From Lysinibacillus contaminans (lineage in GTDB: Bacteria; Bacillota; Bacilli; Bacillales_A; Planococcaceae), in NCBI RefSeq assembly GCF_001278945.1, contig NZ_LGRV01000005.1:144618-208617 (forward strand): a stretch of 64,000 bases of DNA. The letters are read 5' to 3'. The notes below the pieces were generated by a model. That model made no database searches and had not been told where the DNA came from. It saw only the letters and a program-made list of their open reading frames with translations. Made by a program: the position numbers and the translations under genes. Numbering within the stretch: the stretch's first letter is position 1; the number at the start of each line of letters is the position of its first letter. Of this stretch, positions 17,033 to 25,963 are shown one piece after another.

Positions 17033-17785
17033 ATGAAATTTATCTCATGGAATGTAAATGGTATTCGGGCTTGTTTAAAGAAAGGGTTTTTAGATTTCTT
17101 TCATGAAATGGATGCAGATTTTTTCTGTATTCAGGAGTCTAAATGCCAGGCTGGACAAGTTGAACTGGAGCTAGAGGGTTACGAGCAGTATTGGAATTAT
17201 GCCGAGAAAAAGGGGTATTCAGGGACAGCGATTTTTACCAAGCATTCACCACTTTCTGTACACTACGGCGTAGGTGAAGATGAATCGCAAGAAGAGGGGC
17301 GTATTATTACGCTTGAATATGCGGATTTTTATTTAGTAAATGTTTACACGCCAAATTCACAGCGCGATTTAGCAAGGTTGCCGCTAAGGTTAGTTTGGGA
17401 AGATCGCTTAGCTTTGTATTTAAAGGAGCTGGATGCTAAAAAGCCTGTAGTGTACTGCGGTGATTTGAACGTTGCACATATGGAAATAGATTTGAAAAAT
17501 GCGAAATCGAATATTGGCAACTCAGGCTTTACATATGAAGAAAGGGCTAAAATGACTGAATTGTTAGAAAGTGGCTTTGTGGATACCTTCCGCTATAAGC
17601 ATCCGAATGAGACAGACCATTTCACATGGTGGTCGTATATGAATAAAGTGCGTGAGCGCAATATTGGTTGGCGTATTGATTATTTCATCGTATCGGAGCG
17701 TATTAAGGAGCAAATTACTACGGCTACGATCCACCCACATATAATGGGTAGCGATCATTGTCCGATAGAATTACAGCTTAAGTAA
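17033..17785 (+). CDS. exoA: Exodeoxyribonuclease III / AP endonuclease
   Basis: A 250-residue exonuclease III-family enzyme for base-excision repair, cutting at abasic sites and trimming 3' ends. The catalytic landmarks are present: SWNVNGIRA, CIQESKC with the metal-binding Glu, NVYTPNSQ, the YCGDLNVAH Asp/Asn pair, and the C-terminal GSDHCPIEL histidine. RIDYF and W residues of the AP-site pocket are also present. AGGAG precedes the ATG at slightly long spacing. It converges on the Bce ABC operon. Confidence 0.95.
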   Translation: MKFISWNVNGIRACLKKGFLDFFHEMDADFFCIQESKCQAGQVELELEGYEQYWNYAEKKGYSGTAIFTKHSPLSVHYGVGEDESQEEGRIITLEYADFYLVNVYTPNSQRDLARLPLRLVWEDRLALYLKELDAKKPVVYCGDLNVAHMEIDLKNAKSNIGNSGFTYEERAKMTELLESGFVDTFRYKHPNETDHFTWWSYMNKVRERNIGWRIDYFIVSERIKEQITTATIHPHIMGSDHCPIELQLK

Positions 17786-17816
17786 CAGGCACTCAATATG
17801 CCTATTATGAAAAATA

Positions 17817-17854
17817 GCGATTCTTAGACGAGTATTGCTCGTATAAGAATCGCA
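17817..17854 (-). terminator. Hairpin terminator of the bceAB operon
   Basis: GCGATTCTTAGACGAG (17817-17832) pairs with CTCGTATAAGAATCGC (17839-17854). Read on the minus strand it follows the permease stop and ends in TATTTTTC. Confidence 0.7.
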
Positions 17855-17864
17855 ATATAAAAAG

Positions 17865-19811
17865 TTATAGTGCCTCTCGAATGACTTTTTTATAATATAA
17901 TACGGACAACACACCGAAAATAGAGTAAAAGCATGTATAAACAGTCATGACGATAAGCATTGGTGTCCAAATCTCAGTACCAAAAAAGAACCAACCAGAC
18001 TGAACTGCAAAATAACTATGGGATAGGCCTATGATAAGTGGAATACCAAAATTGAAAAGTTGCTTAATCTTGATTCCTTGTAGTAAATCACTTTGTGTGT
18101 AGCCAAGCTTCCTTAAAATTGTATAGCTATCTTTCTCATCTTCACATTCATCCATTTGCTTAAAGTATAGAATACAACCAGACGCGATAAGGAACGCTAG
18201 GCCTAAAAATCCGACGATAAACATCGCTAATCCCATCGTTGATTTTTGGTTCATGATCGAGACGAGTTGAGAATCTGACAACCGATTTTCATGTAAACCA
18301 AGTTGAATGAAAACATCGTTCGCTTGCTCCAATTGTTTTTTGTTAGTTACATCTATGCCGATGTAAGTAGACAACTCCTGTGAAATAGATGGGTCGAGGT
18401 CTTTTTTGAGTGCTTCAAAAACGCTGTCTTTAACAATGGCTGTTGGGATGCCACCATAAGTAAATTGCCATGAAAGAATCGATTTCTTCTCTAATCCGAT
18501 CAAGTATTGTTCATATTTGAGTGTCGAACCTAATAATTCAATTTTTCCTGAATCTTTCATCGGCATAACTTTTTGAATTATATCACTGGTACCCGTAAAT
18601 AAGACCTCACCATCAGAAAGATTCGTGCCGTCCACATCTTTCTCACTCACAATAGGCAGGATTGCATTTTCTGAATCAACATTGTCTAGGAAGGCGTCAT
18701 CCTCAAAAATGTTAGTGATATTAGCTTCTATTTGAATGACATCAATATTTTTTTGACTATAGGTAATATCCTTTTCCGTCAACGCCTTTGTAAACGTTTC
18801 TGCTTCTTGTACATTAGCAAAGGTGAAATGATTTGGTACGGTGCTCTCCGCCATTTTTTCAGCAGAGTAGTAAGAAATGTAGCTCAGTGACAGTAACCCA
18901 ATCGCGAGTGCTGACACCGTTGTAATAATCGTCAATAATAGGGCATTTGACTTCATACGGAACATAATCGACGATAGTGATAATACTTCTTTAATGTTTA
19001 AGTAGCCGCCCTTTTTCTTGCGAATTATATTCGCGACGAAGCGTACAGACCCTTTGTAAAATAAGTATGTACCAATGATGACTGCCCCAAGGATAAAGAT
19101 CATAGCCCCAAGTAATTCGTTCATTGTGAGAAAATCACCACTAAATAATTGTTGCGAGACATAATATCCGGATACAATTAATGTGATGCCTAATACCCCA
19201 ATAAGTACTTCTGAAATCGAGATTTTTTTCATTCTTCCTTCCGTTTTTGAAACGGCTTTAAATAACGAAAGAATGCTTTGGCTTTTAATGAAAATATAAT
19301 TCGTCAGCAAAATAAGTACATAGATTGCACTAAATACAATGAGTGTCTGGATCAATGCCTCCGAAGAAAAATGAAGCTTCGAAATGCCTTCAACACCCGT
19401 TACCTTAAATAATATCATTAAGAAAAATTTTGAAACGGCAAAGCCTACAAACGTTCCAATGAATAAAGAGCTGAAGTAAAGAATAAAGTTTTCCACGCTC
19501 AAAATGCGTAAGATTTGATTTTTCGTCATTCCAATCAACTGGAACAAACCAATTTCCTTACTACGACGTTTTATGAATATTTTATTCGCGAATAGAAGGA
19601 AAATTCCTACAATCGCAACAAGTAGGACAGAGGCTGCTTTAAACGCAGCGGCACCCTTAACAGACCCTTTTGCTGCATCCATCGATGGATCATATTGTAA
19701 TGTTACAAAAGCAAAGTACAGCGCGGCACTAAATACTAACGCAAAAACGTACAAATAGTAATTTTTAATATTCTTTTTCAGATTTCTGAAGATGAGTTGA
19801 TTAATGCTCAT
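17865..19811 (-). CDS. bceB: BceB-type ABC transporter permease
   Basis: A 648-residue FtsX-family permease with ten predicted membrane segments and one large extracellular domain of about 200 residues between segments seven and eight (roughly residues 310-520). That is the peptide-antibiotic resistance (BceB) topology. These permeases recognise lipid II-cycle inhibitors such as bacitracin and also signal to the partner histidine kinase. Its ATG overlaps the end of the ATPase gene by 11 bases. Which antibiotic is recognised cannot be predicted. Confidence 0.9.
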   Translation of the reverse strand: MSINQLIFRNLKKNIKNYYLYVFALVFSAALYFAFVTLQYDPSMDAAKGSVKGAAAFKAASVLLVAIVGIFLLFANKIFIKRRSKEIGLFQLIGMTKNQILRILSVENFILYFSSLFIGTFVGFAVSKFFLMILFKVTGVEGISKLHFSSEALIQTLIVFSAIYVLILLTNYIFIKSQSILSLFKAVSKTEGRMKKISISEVLIGVLGITLIVSGYYVSQQLFSGDFLTMNELLGAMIFILGAVIIGTYLFYKGSVRFVANIIRKKKGGYLNIKEVLSLSSIMFRMKSNALLLTIITTVSALAIGLLSLSYISYYSAEKMAESTVPNHFTFANVQEAETFTKALTEKDITYSQKNIDVIQIEANITNIFEDDAFLDNVDSENAILPIVSEKDVDGTNLSDGEVLFTGTSDIIQKVMPMKDSGKIELLGSTLKYEQYLIGLEKKSILSWQFTYGGIPTAIVKDSVFEALKKDLDPSISQELSTYIGIDVTNKKQLEQANDVFIQLGLHENRLSDSQLVSIMNQKSTMGLAMFIVGFLGLAFLIASGCILYFKQMDECEDEKDSYTILRKLGYTQSDLLQGIKIKQLFNFGIPLIIGLSHSYFAVQSGWFFFGTEIWTPMLIVMTVYTCFYSIFGVLSVLYYKKVIREAL

Positions 19812-20562
19812 GATGCACCCCGCTCAAAACTCCTTGCGTTTTCATGATGTCTTGGAAGAAAGTCCGTCGATCTTCTTGCCCTTTGTTCATCTGCGTGTAA
19901 ATTTGTCCGTCTTTAATGAAAATAACGCGACTACAGTAACTCGCTGCTACTGGATCATGTGTGACCATGACAATTGTAGATTCTCGACGTGCGTTTAGAT
20001 CACCGAGCTTATTTAATAAATCTGAAGCGGCTTTCGAATCGAGTGCTCCAGTAGGCTCATCCGCAAAAATTATACTAGGCTCATGAATGAATGCTCTTGC
20101 AGCGGAAGTACGCTGCTTTTGCCCCCCTGAGATTTCATTTGGGTATTTGTCCTTTAATTCATAAATACCTAGCTCTTTCGCTAAAGTTTGAAACTTTTGA
20201 TTAGCCTCTTGTTTTGAAACTTTTTGGATTGATAGCGGCAATAAAATATTTTCTTTCACTGTTAAGGTGTCCAGTAAATTATAATCTTGGAAGATGAATC
20301 CTAATTGCTGTTTCCGAAATGTAGCTAGCTGTTTTTCCTTCATATTCGTCATTTCAGACTCATTAATATGAATAGTACCCATGCTGACTTTATCAATAGT
20401 AGAAAGCACATTGAGTAAAGTCGTTTTGCCTGAACCTGATGCTCCCATGATGCCAACAAATTCTCCTTTCTCAATGCTTAAATCGATACCTTTTAACACC
20501 TCTTGCTTATTGAATTTGTTGCCAAAGCTTTTATGGATTTTGGTTGCTTTTAAAATCGACAT
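19801..20562 (-). CDS. bceA: BceA-type ABC transporter ATPase
   Basis: About 253 residues with all ABC motifs: Walker [10 protein letters not shown]-loop [14 protein letters not shown], signature SGGQKQR (with the [11 protein letters not shown] continuation typical of the MacB/BceA branch), Walker [13 protein letters not shown], and H-loop MVTHDP. The frame opens at a GTG at 20571, but AAGGAG eight bases before ATG 20562 sets the start. It energises the BceB permease. A BceR-like operator lies upstream, predicting induction by the adjacent two-component system. Confidence 0.92.
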   Translation of the reverse strand: MSILKATKIHKSFGNKFNKQEVLKGIDLSIEKGEFVGIMGASGSGKTTLLNVLSTIDKVSMGTIHINESEMTNMKEKQLATFRKQQLGFIFQDYNLLDTLTVKENILLPLSIQKVSKQEANQKFQTLAKELGIYELKDKYPNEISGGQKQRTSAARAFIHEPSIIFADEPTGALDSKAASDLLNKLGDLNARRESTIVMVTHDPVAASYCSRVIFIKDGQIYTQMNKGQEDRRTFFQDIMKTQGVLSGVHHEH

Positions 20563-20614
20563 TTCAATCACTCCTTTATATTTGAAAACGCTAATAAATT
20601 TTGAATTCTAGTTC

Positions 20615-20689
20615 ATTATAAAAGGGTTTGGTGTAATTTTCCTTCGATTCAGCGAACAAAAACGTGAAGTCATGTGACATTCGTGTCAC
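20615..20689 (-). promoter_or_regulatory. bceAB promoter with BceR-like operator
   Basis: On the minus strand, GTGACA-N4-TGTCAC (plus coordinates 20674-20689) is a perfect 6+6 inverted repeat of the type bound by BceR-like regulators. About 55 bases downstream is TATAAT (20615-20620 on the plus strand) with no good -35 (AGGAAA), the usual form of an activator-dependent promoter. The site stands just upstream of the -35 region. Confidence 0.7.
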
Positions 20690-20705
20690 TCCCTGAATGC
20701 ATAAT

Positions 20706-20735
20706 AAAACGCTGAACGTCAAAGTTCAGCGTTTT
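20706..20735 (-). terminator. Terminator after the bceS-like kinase gene
   Basis: AAAACGCTGAAC (20706-20717) pairs perfectly with GTTCAGCGTTTT (20724-20735). It isolates the regulator operon from the transporter promoter. Confidence 0.8.
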
Positions 20736-20740
20736 ATCTT

Positions 20741-20795
20741 CATTCATCTCCCACTTTAAAATATGTAATCAATTACACCGGGCGTAATTAATTAT
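20741..20795. repeat. Dispersed repeat, family A, truncated copy 3
   Basis: Directly after the terminator, ATCTTCATTCA and then CAATTACACCGGGCGTAATTAATTATAA match the head and the final dyad of family A copies 1 and 2. The central stem is missing. Confidence 0.5.
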
Positions 20796-21814
20796 AAATT
20801 CTCCTGTCCCAATGTGACGCTCAGATTAACAAAATCATTTCGTTTGGGGAAGGCGAGTGTAAAGGTGGTTCCTTTTCCTAACTGTGATTGGACTTCAATA
20901 TGAATGAGTAAAGCCTGTGCTACATTTTTTGTTAAATAGAGACCCATTCCAGTAGCGGCATTGTCGTGATGCGCGGTCGTGGAAGTAAATCCTTTGTCAA
21001 AAATACGTGGTAAGTCCTTGGCGTCAATTCCACGCCCTGAATCCTCTATGACAAGGATAACTTGTTCATCCTGCTTCTCGCTTCGAATATATATATCAGA
21101 TGCATCGCTATATTTCACTGCATTGGTTAGCAGCTGGCGTAAGATAAAGGCGACCCATTTTGCATCACTCATCACAGTTGCAACAGTTAAATCGATATCA
21201 AAGCCAATCCCTTTGTGAATGCACCACGATTGCAGTGTTTTAATTTCCTGAAAAAGAATGTCTTCTAAATCCACCTCATCCACATATAAATCATTCTCTA
21301 TGAATGGAATCCGTCTTTGATGGAGCTGTTGATCGAGAAGTAGGTATATACGTAGCCATTCATAAGTCATAAGTGCTTTCAGTTCCTCATCGTTCATTCG
21401 CTCGAGCATTAAATGCATAGTAGTCAACGGCGTTTTCACCTCATGAATCCAAGCTAACATATCATCTTTTTCCTGCTCTAGCATAAGGCGATTGTAAGTG
21501 GCCTGCTGCTTCAATTTCTCTGTTTGTGTGATCATGCTTTGCTCCACAATGTGCTCAAACGGGCTATCAGGTATCGCCAAACTCTTCAAATCCAAGTCGT
21601 TGCTGCGTTCCTCTAAGCTTCTATAAAATTTCGTCTCCTTGCTGTAGCGAACAGTCAAAAAAACCACAAAAATGAGCAGTGACAAAAACACAATATAGAA
21701 CATCGACTCCAACGGGATGGTCGTGTCGACAAAAGAGATAGAAAGAACAAGTAATTGAAGAAACAAAAATAATAGGATCCAGCTAATCCGTTCTATTAAG
21801 AATTTTCTAACCAT
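20792..21814 (-). CDS. bceS: BceS-type intramembrane-sensing histidine kinase
   Basis: About 340 residues. Two closely spaced membrane segments (roughly residues 10-30 and 38-55) have almost no extracellular loop, the hallmark of intramembrane-sensing kinases that get their signal from the ABC transporter. The HisKA box is WIHEVKTPLTTM. The catalytic domain has NAVKYS, VIEDSGRGID and GMGLYLTK. The frame opens at 21829, overlapping the regulator gene. GAGG nine bases before ATG 21814 and the N-terminus MVRKFLIERISWILLF favour the shorter start. Confidence 0.9.
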   Translation of the reverse strand: MVRKFLIERISWILLFLFLQLLVLSISFVDTTIPLESMFYIVFLSLLIFVVFLTVRYSKETKFYRSLEERSNDLDLKSLAIPDSPFEHIVEQSMITQTEKLKQQATYNRLMLEQEKDDMLAWIHEVKTPLTTMHLMLERMNDEELKALMTYEWLRIYLLLDQQLHQRRIPFIENDLYVDEVDLEDILFQEIKTLQSWCIHKGIGFDIDLTVATVMSDAKWVAFILRQLLTNAVKYSDASDIYIRSEKQDEQVILVIEDSGRGIDAKDLPRIFDKGFTSTTAHHDNAATGMGLYLTKNVAQALLIHIEVQSQLGKGTTFTLAFPKRNDFVNLSVTLGQENL

Positions 21815-21818
21815 CCCT

Positions 21819-22502
21819 TTAATCCTCATCCATTGCTAGATAGCCCTGGCCGACCTTCGTGACGATGAAGTGTCCCAACTCAAGTTCATCTAATTTTTTG
21901 CGTAAACGATTCACATTGACCGTCAACGTATTATCACTCACAAATCGTTGGTCGTCCCATAAGCTGTTGATGAGTTCATCTCGAATGACAATTTTATTCT
22001 TTTGCTCCAACAAGCACTTTAAGATAAAAATCTCATTCTTCGTCAGTTCAATCGACCCAGCTTCATTGGTTACAGTATTTCGTTCAAAATCTACGGTCGC
22101 GCCATTCCATCGGTTCAGCGCTATAGGCTCTGCGCTGTAATTATAAACACGTCGCAGTACCGCCTGGATTTTCGCAATCAACACATCAAAATGGAACGGC
22201 TTTTGTACATAATCATCCGCACCCAACTGCATCGACATCACCATGTCCGTTGGATGATCACGCGACGACAAAAATAGAATCGGTACCTTCGACTGCGATC
22301 GAATGACACGACACCAATGGAACCCATCAAACTTAGGTAGCTGAATATCAATGAGTACTAAATCAGGCTGTATCGCCGTAAACTCCTCTTGCACCTCACT
22401 GAAATTCGAAATTCCATACACATCGTAAGACCATTGGCTCAACCTTTCCTTAATTTCCTTAAATAAATTAGCATCATCCTCTATTAACAGAACCTTGAAC
22501 AA
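21819..22502 (-). CDS. bceR: BceR-type OmpR-family response regulator
   Basis: About 227 residues: a receiver domain (acidic EDD, phosphorylated Asp in LVLIDIQLPKFDG, conserved K in YVQKPF) and a C-terminal winged helix (VNRLRKKL, then VTKVGQGYLA). It is the partner of the adjacent kinase and predicted activator of bceAB. The frame opens at a GTG at 22514. The family N-terminus MFKVLLIEDD corresponds to a TTG at 22502, with GAGTGG about eight bases before it, so the start is a judgement. The kinase gene overlaps or abuts it. Confidence 0.9.
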   Translation of the reverse strand: MFKVLLIEDDANLFKEIKERLSQWSYDVYGISNFSEVQEEFTAIQPDLVLIDIQLPKFDGFHWCRVIRSQSKVPILFLSSRDHPTDMVMSMQLGADDYVQKPFHFDVLIAKIQAVLRRVYNYSAEPIALNRWNGATVDFERNTVTNEAGSIELTKNEIFILKCLLEQKNKIVIRDELINSLWDDQRFVSDNTLTVNVNRLRKKLDELELGHFIVTKVGQGYLAMDED

Positions 22503-22679
22503 TCCAAACACCACTCTTTTTTGTATTTTTCTACCTTAAATTGTAACGAAAAAAGACTACGTGCGCTAGGAAGGGTACTGAAAAGTCCATTTATCTTCAT
22601 TTAGAAATTGTTTTCATGTATTGAAAGCCTTGTGACAGGTACCTATGTTTCTTATACATGACAGTATAAAAATAGATCG

Positions 22680-22907
22680 GTGAAGAAAAATTGTGGTTCA
22701 AACACATCGATAAATGATTATGTTCGATTTGAAGCAAAGAAAGCCTTGGGAGTATCTGGTCAATATTAAACGCCTTATGATTTAAGCATTACGATGCCTC
22801 AAGAAATGATGTTAGAAATGAAGTTGAATTGGGAGAACGTCAAAGCAAATCGTCTCCGTCATGATGTAAATGTAGATTTTGAAAAGTCGGATTTTTCTCA
22901 ATTTTAA
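22680..22907 (+). pseudogene. Small gene interrupted by an in-frame TAA
   Basis: In the 500-base gap before the acylase gene one frame reads VKKNCGSNTSINDYVRFEAK and KALGVSGQY, then TAA at 22767-22769. It continues in the same frame as TPYDLSITMPQEMMLEMKLN and further protein-like residues to a second TAA at 22905-22907. Both halves look coding; the source family is not recognised. The rest of the gap shows no feature. Confidence 0.4.
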
Positions 22908-23016
22908 TTGATTTATAGATCGGAAATAGCGTATTTTTAATCTAGTAACCTTTTATTTTAAAAAGACTACTTACAGATTTTGGAAATTTAGTGGGAAGTA
23001 TACGGGGGGACACGTA

Positions 23017-25380
23017 ATGAAGAAGGGGAAATGGAAAAAGTGGCTCGTTGGTGTTGTTGGCTTTTTAGCGATTGCACTAATTATTGTCTTTATCGGTTTT
23101 ACATGGTTTATGAATAAGTCGAAGCCTGTTATTGAGGGTGAGCTTGCAGTGAATGTGCTTGAGCAAGATGTGACGGTGACGAGGGATGATAAGGGTGTGC
23201 CGCATATATTTGCTGAGACGGATGCTGATTTGTATCGTGCGCAAGGATATGTGCAGGCACAGGATCGTCTGTTTCAAATGGATTTAGCACGTAGACAGGC
23301 AAGTGGTCGATTATCGGAGGTCATCGGCGAGGCAACGATAAATACGGATAAACATTTCCGGACATTTAGCCTACGTGATGCAGCCGAGAAATCGTTGTCA
23401 GCCTATGATGCAGATAGTAGACAAGTACTTGAATGGTATGCAGAGGGAGTTAATGCTTTTATTGCACAGGCTAAGGCAGATAATAAGCTGAGCTATGAAT
23501 TTACGTTACTAGGATACGAGCCGGAGGAATGGACTGTCGTTGACTCATTAACAATCGGTAAATACATGGCGTATGATTTGGGTGGCAACTGGGATAAACT
23601 CGCTTTCCGTCACTGGGCTTTGCAAAATTTTGATGAGGACAAGGCAAAGGAATTATTTATAACGTATCCTGAAAATGCACCATCCATCATCGAGGCGAAT
23701 ATAGAAAATCCAGTAGCAGTAGCAGGACAATTTGATGCGGATTTATTGCCAAACGAATTTAATGGTAGTAATAACTGGGTCGTATCAGGTGATAAAACAA
23801 AGTCAGGTGCGCCAATTTTAGCAGATGACCCTCATCTAGGGTTAGATACACCGTCTATTTGGTATCAAATGCATCTACAATCGCCAGAGCAAAACGTTAG
23901 TGGTGTTATTTTTGCAGGAATTCCAGGCATTATTTTAGGACATAACGATGAGATCGCTTGGGGTGTAACCAACGTTGGTCCCGATGTTCAGGATTTATAT
24001 ATTGAAATTCCGAACCCAGATAATCCAACGCAATTCCGCTATGATGGAGAGTGGGAGCAAGCAGAGGTACGTGATGAGTCCATCAAGGTAAAGGACGGAG
24101 AAACAGTAGACTTTGAAGTGGTTGTGACACGTCATGGTCCAATTATGACGGATCTAGCGTTTAAGGAAACAGAACCTTCAGCACAATTTTCGATGCAGTG
24201 GACAGCACTGCAATCTACAGCGGAACTACGTGCAATACTTGGCTTTAATAAAGCAAAATCATGGGATGACTTTGAGTTGGCATTAGAAGATTTTAAAGCG
24301 CCTGCGCAAAATTTTGTCTTTGCATCAACGGATGGCACGATTGCCTATAAAGCGAACGGTCAAATTCCAATTCGTAAGCAAGGTGACGGTCAATTACCTG
24401 TGCCTGGTGATTCAAGTGATTATGGTTGGGAAGGATTTATTCCGTGGGATGAACTACCAACAGTAGTGAATCCAGAGGAAGGCTTTATAGCGACGGCGAA
24501 CAATGAAGTGATTGGTGAGGAATATCCATACCATATTACAAATTCCTGGGCACAGCCTTATCGATATGAACGTATTAAAGAAGTGTTAGAAGCCAACGAT
24601 TCGCTTACTGTAGAAGATATGATGAACTTACAAATGGATCAGCACAATTTATATGCTCGTGAGTTTTTACCGGATTTACTATCATCGATGAAGGCAAAAG
24701 ATAGTGATGGTAAGTATAAAGAAATTATTACTTTATTAGAAGATTGGGACATGGTAGACGCAAAAGAATCAGGTGCGCCGCTTGTGTTCCATATGGTAAT
24801 GGAGCAATTACAAGATGTGTTATTTAAAGATGCAATGCCTGAAGATATGTATAAGTTCATGTCAGGCAAATACAATATTACAGATCAGCTTTTGCGAAAA
24901 GCATATTCTGGTGAGAAAAGTGCTTGGATAGAGGAGCAGGGTGGCGTGGATGCAGCAGTTTATGAGGCGTTAGAACGTTCTGTAACACTTATTGAGGAGC
25001 GCTTTGGTAAGAAAGTGTCGAAGTGGCAGTGGGGAGAATTCCATCAACTTACATTCGATCATACGCTAGGTAATGCATCGCCAATTTTAGCAGCATACTT
25101 TAATGCGGATAAAGTACCTATCGGTGGCTCCAAGGTGACGGTACAGGCAGCTGATGACGATATGGATGGCAATGTTGATCACGGAGCATCGTGGCGCTTT
25201 GTTGCTGATGTCGGCGATTTAAGTTCGGCATACCATATTGTCGGTCCAGGTCAAAGTGGACATGTGAAATCGGATTGGTATCAAGACCAAGTGAAGGACT
25301 GGGCAAATGGAGATTTCCATGAAACCTTTGTGGAAAAAGAGGCTATTAAAGGTGATACGTTACTTTTGAAGGCACAATAA
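23017..25380 (+). CDS. Penicillin acylase-family N-terminal nucleophile hydrolase
   Basis: A 787-residue precursor. One membrane segment near the start (about residues 9-31) anchors or exports it. The protein then follows the penicillin amidase layout: an alpha part ending before N-G-S251-N-N-W, where Ser251 would become the N-terminal nucleophile after self-cleavage, and a long beta part with GIPGIILGHNDEIAWG and NFVFASTDGTIAYKANGQIP. Family members cleave amide bonds of beta-lactams, acyl-homoserine lactones or other acyl amides. The natural substrate is unknown. GGGGGA precedes the ATG. A strong terminator follows. Confidence 0.9.
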   Translation: MKKGKWKKWLVGVVGFLAIALIIVFIGFTWFMNKSKPVIEGELAVNVLEQDVTVTRDDKGVPHIFAETDADLYRAQGYVQAQDRLFQMDLARRQASGRLSEVIGEATINTDKHFRTFSLRDAAEKSLSAYDADSRQVLEWYAEGVNAFIAQAKADNKLSYEFTLLGYEPEEWTVVDSLTIGKYMAYDLGGNWDKLAFRHWALQNFDEDKAKELFITYPENAPSIIEANIENPVAVAGQFDADLLPNEFNGSNNWVVSGDKTKSGAPILADDPHLGLDTPSIWYQMHLQSPEQNVSGVIFAGIPGIILGHNDEIAWGVTNVGPDVQDLYIEIPNPDNPTQFRYDGEWEQAEVRDESIKVKDGETVDFEVVVTRHGPIMTDLAFKETEPSAQFSMQWTALQSTAELRAILGFNKAKSWDDFELALEDFKAPAQNFVFASTDGTIAYKANGQIPIRKQGDGQLPVPGDSSDYGWEGFIPWDELPTVVNPEEGFIATANNEVIGEEYPYHITNSWAQPYRYERIKEVLEANDSLTVEDMMNLQMDQHNLYAREFLPDLLSSMKAKDSDGKYKEIITLLEDWDMVDAKESGAPLVFHMVMEQLQDVLFKDAMPEDMYKFMSGKYNITDQLLRKAYSGEKSAWIEEQGGVDAAVYEALERSVTLIEERFGKKVSKWQWGEFHQLTFDHTLGNASPILAAYFNADKVPIGGSKVTVQAADDDMDGNVDHGASWRFVADVGDLSSAYHIVGPGQSGHVKSDWYQDQVKDWANGDFHETFVEKEAIKGDTLLLKAQ

Positions 25381-25408
25381 CGTAAAGAGCCAGCATGAAA
25401 ATTGAATT

Positions 25409-25455
25409 GCACCCAATTGTTAGAGATGGTCTAACAATTGGTGGTGCATTTTTTT
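25409..25455 (+). terminator. Terminator after the acylase gene
   Basis: CAATTGTTAG (25414-25423) pairs with CTAACAATTG (25431-25440), extended by GCACC/GGTGC, then seven Ts. Confidence 0.85.
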
Positions 25456-25514
25456 ATGCAGAAAGGCTATATAAATAGAAAATTTAGAATTTTTTTAGAT
25501 AAATTAGCCGTAAC

Positions 25515-25583
25515 ATTCAAATGTTTGTTTGAATATAGTAAAGTACTATGCTATATTGAAAACAATCAAACAAACATTTGAAT
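25515..25583 (+). promoter_or_regulatory. cadCA promoter flanked by two mirror-image CadC-type operators
   Basis: ATTCAAATGTTTGTTTGA (25515-25532) and its exact reverse complement (25566-25583) stand 33 bases apart. Each contains the TCAAA-N-TTTGA-like dyad bound by CadC/ArsR metal sensors. Between and overlapping them lies a promoter: TTGAAT at 25529-25534, a 17-base spacer, TATATT at 25552-25557. The left site covers the -35 and the right site starts just after +1. Confidence 0.8.
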
Positions 25584-25594
25584 GAGGTGAGGGA

Positions 25595-25963
25595 ATGAAA
25601 AAGGGATTATGTGAAGTTTCGCATGTAAATGAGGTAGCGGTCACAAAGATACAACAGCAAATGCCGGATTTATCTGGCGTAGCAAAGTTCTTAAAAGCAT
25701 TGTCGGATGAAACGAGATTGAAAATTGCCTATGCTTTAACGGTAGAGGATGAATTATGTGTGTGTGACGTTGCAACGATTATCGGTTCGTCTGTTGCGAC
25801 GGCATCGCATCATTTACGATATTTAAAAGAAAACAATCTAGCGAAATCGCATCGACAAGGAAAGCAAATGTATTACTCCTTAGCGGATGCGCATGTCTAT
25901 CAAATTGTAACAATTGCTTATGAACATGCGAAGGAAGGGATTGTAAATGACGACACCATCTAA
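25595..25963 (+). CDS. cadC: CadC-type ArsR/SmtB metal-sensing repressor
   Basis: A 122-residue winged-helix repressor. The DNA-binding helix is SSVATASHHLRYLKE. The metal site uses the ELCVCD cysteine pair of helix 4 together with an N-terminal Cys (C6). In plasmid pI258 CadC a second N-terminal Cys lies at residue 11; here the neighbourhood reads CEVSH, so a histidine may replace it. It should release DNA on binding Cd, Pb or Zn and so control itself and the following ATPase. The GAGG upstream and the operators support a cadCA operon. Confidence 0.92.
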   Translation: MKKGLCEVSHVNEVAVTKIQQQMPDLSGVAKFLKALSDETRLKIAYALTVEDELCVCDVATIIGSSVATASHHLRYLKENNLAKSHRQGKQMYYSLADAHVYQIVTIAYEHAKEGIVNDDTI

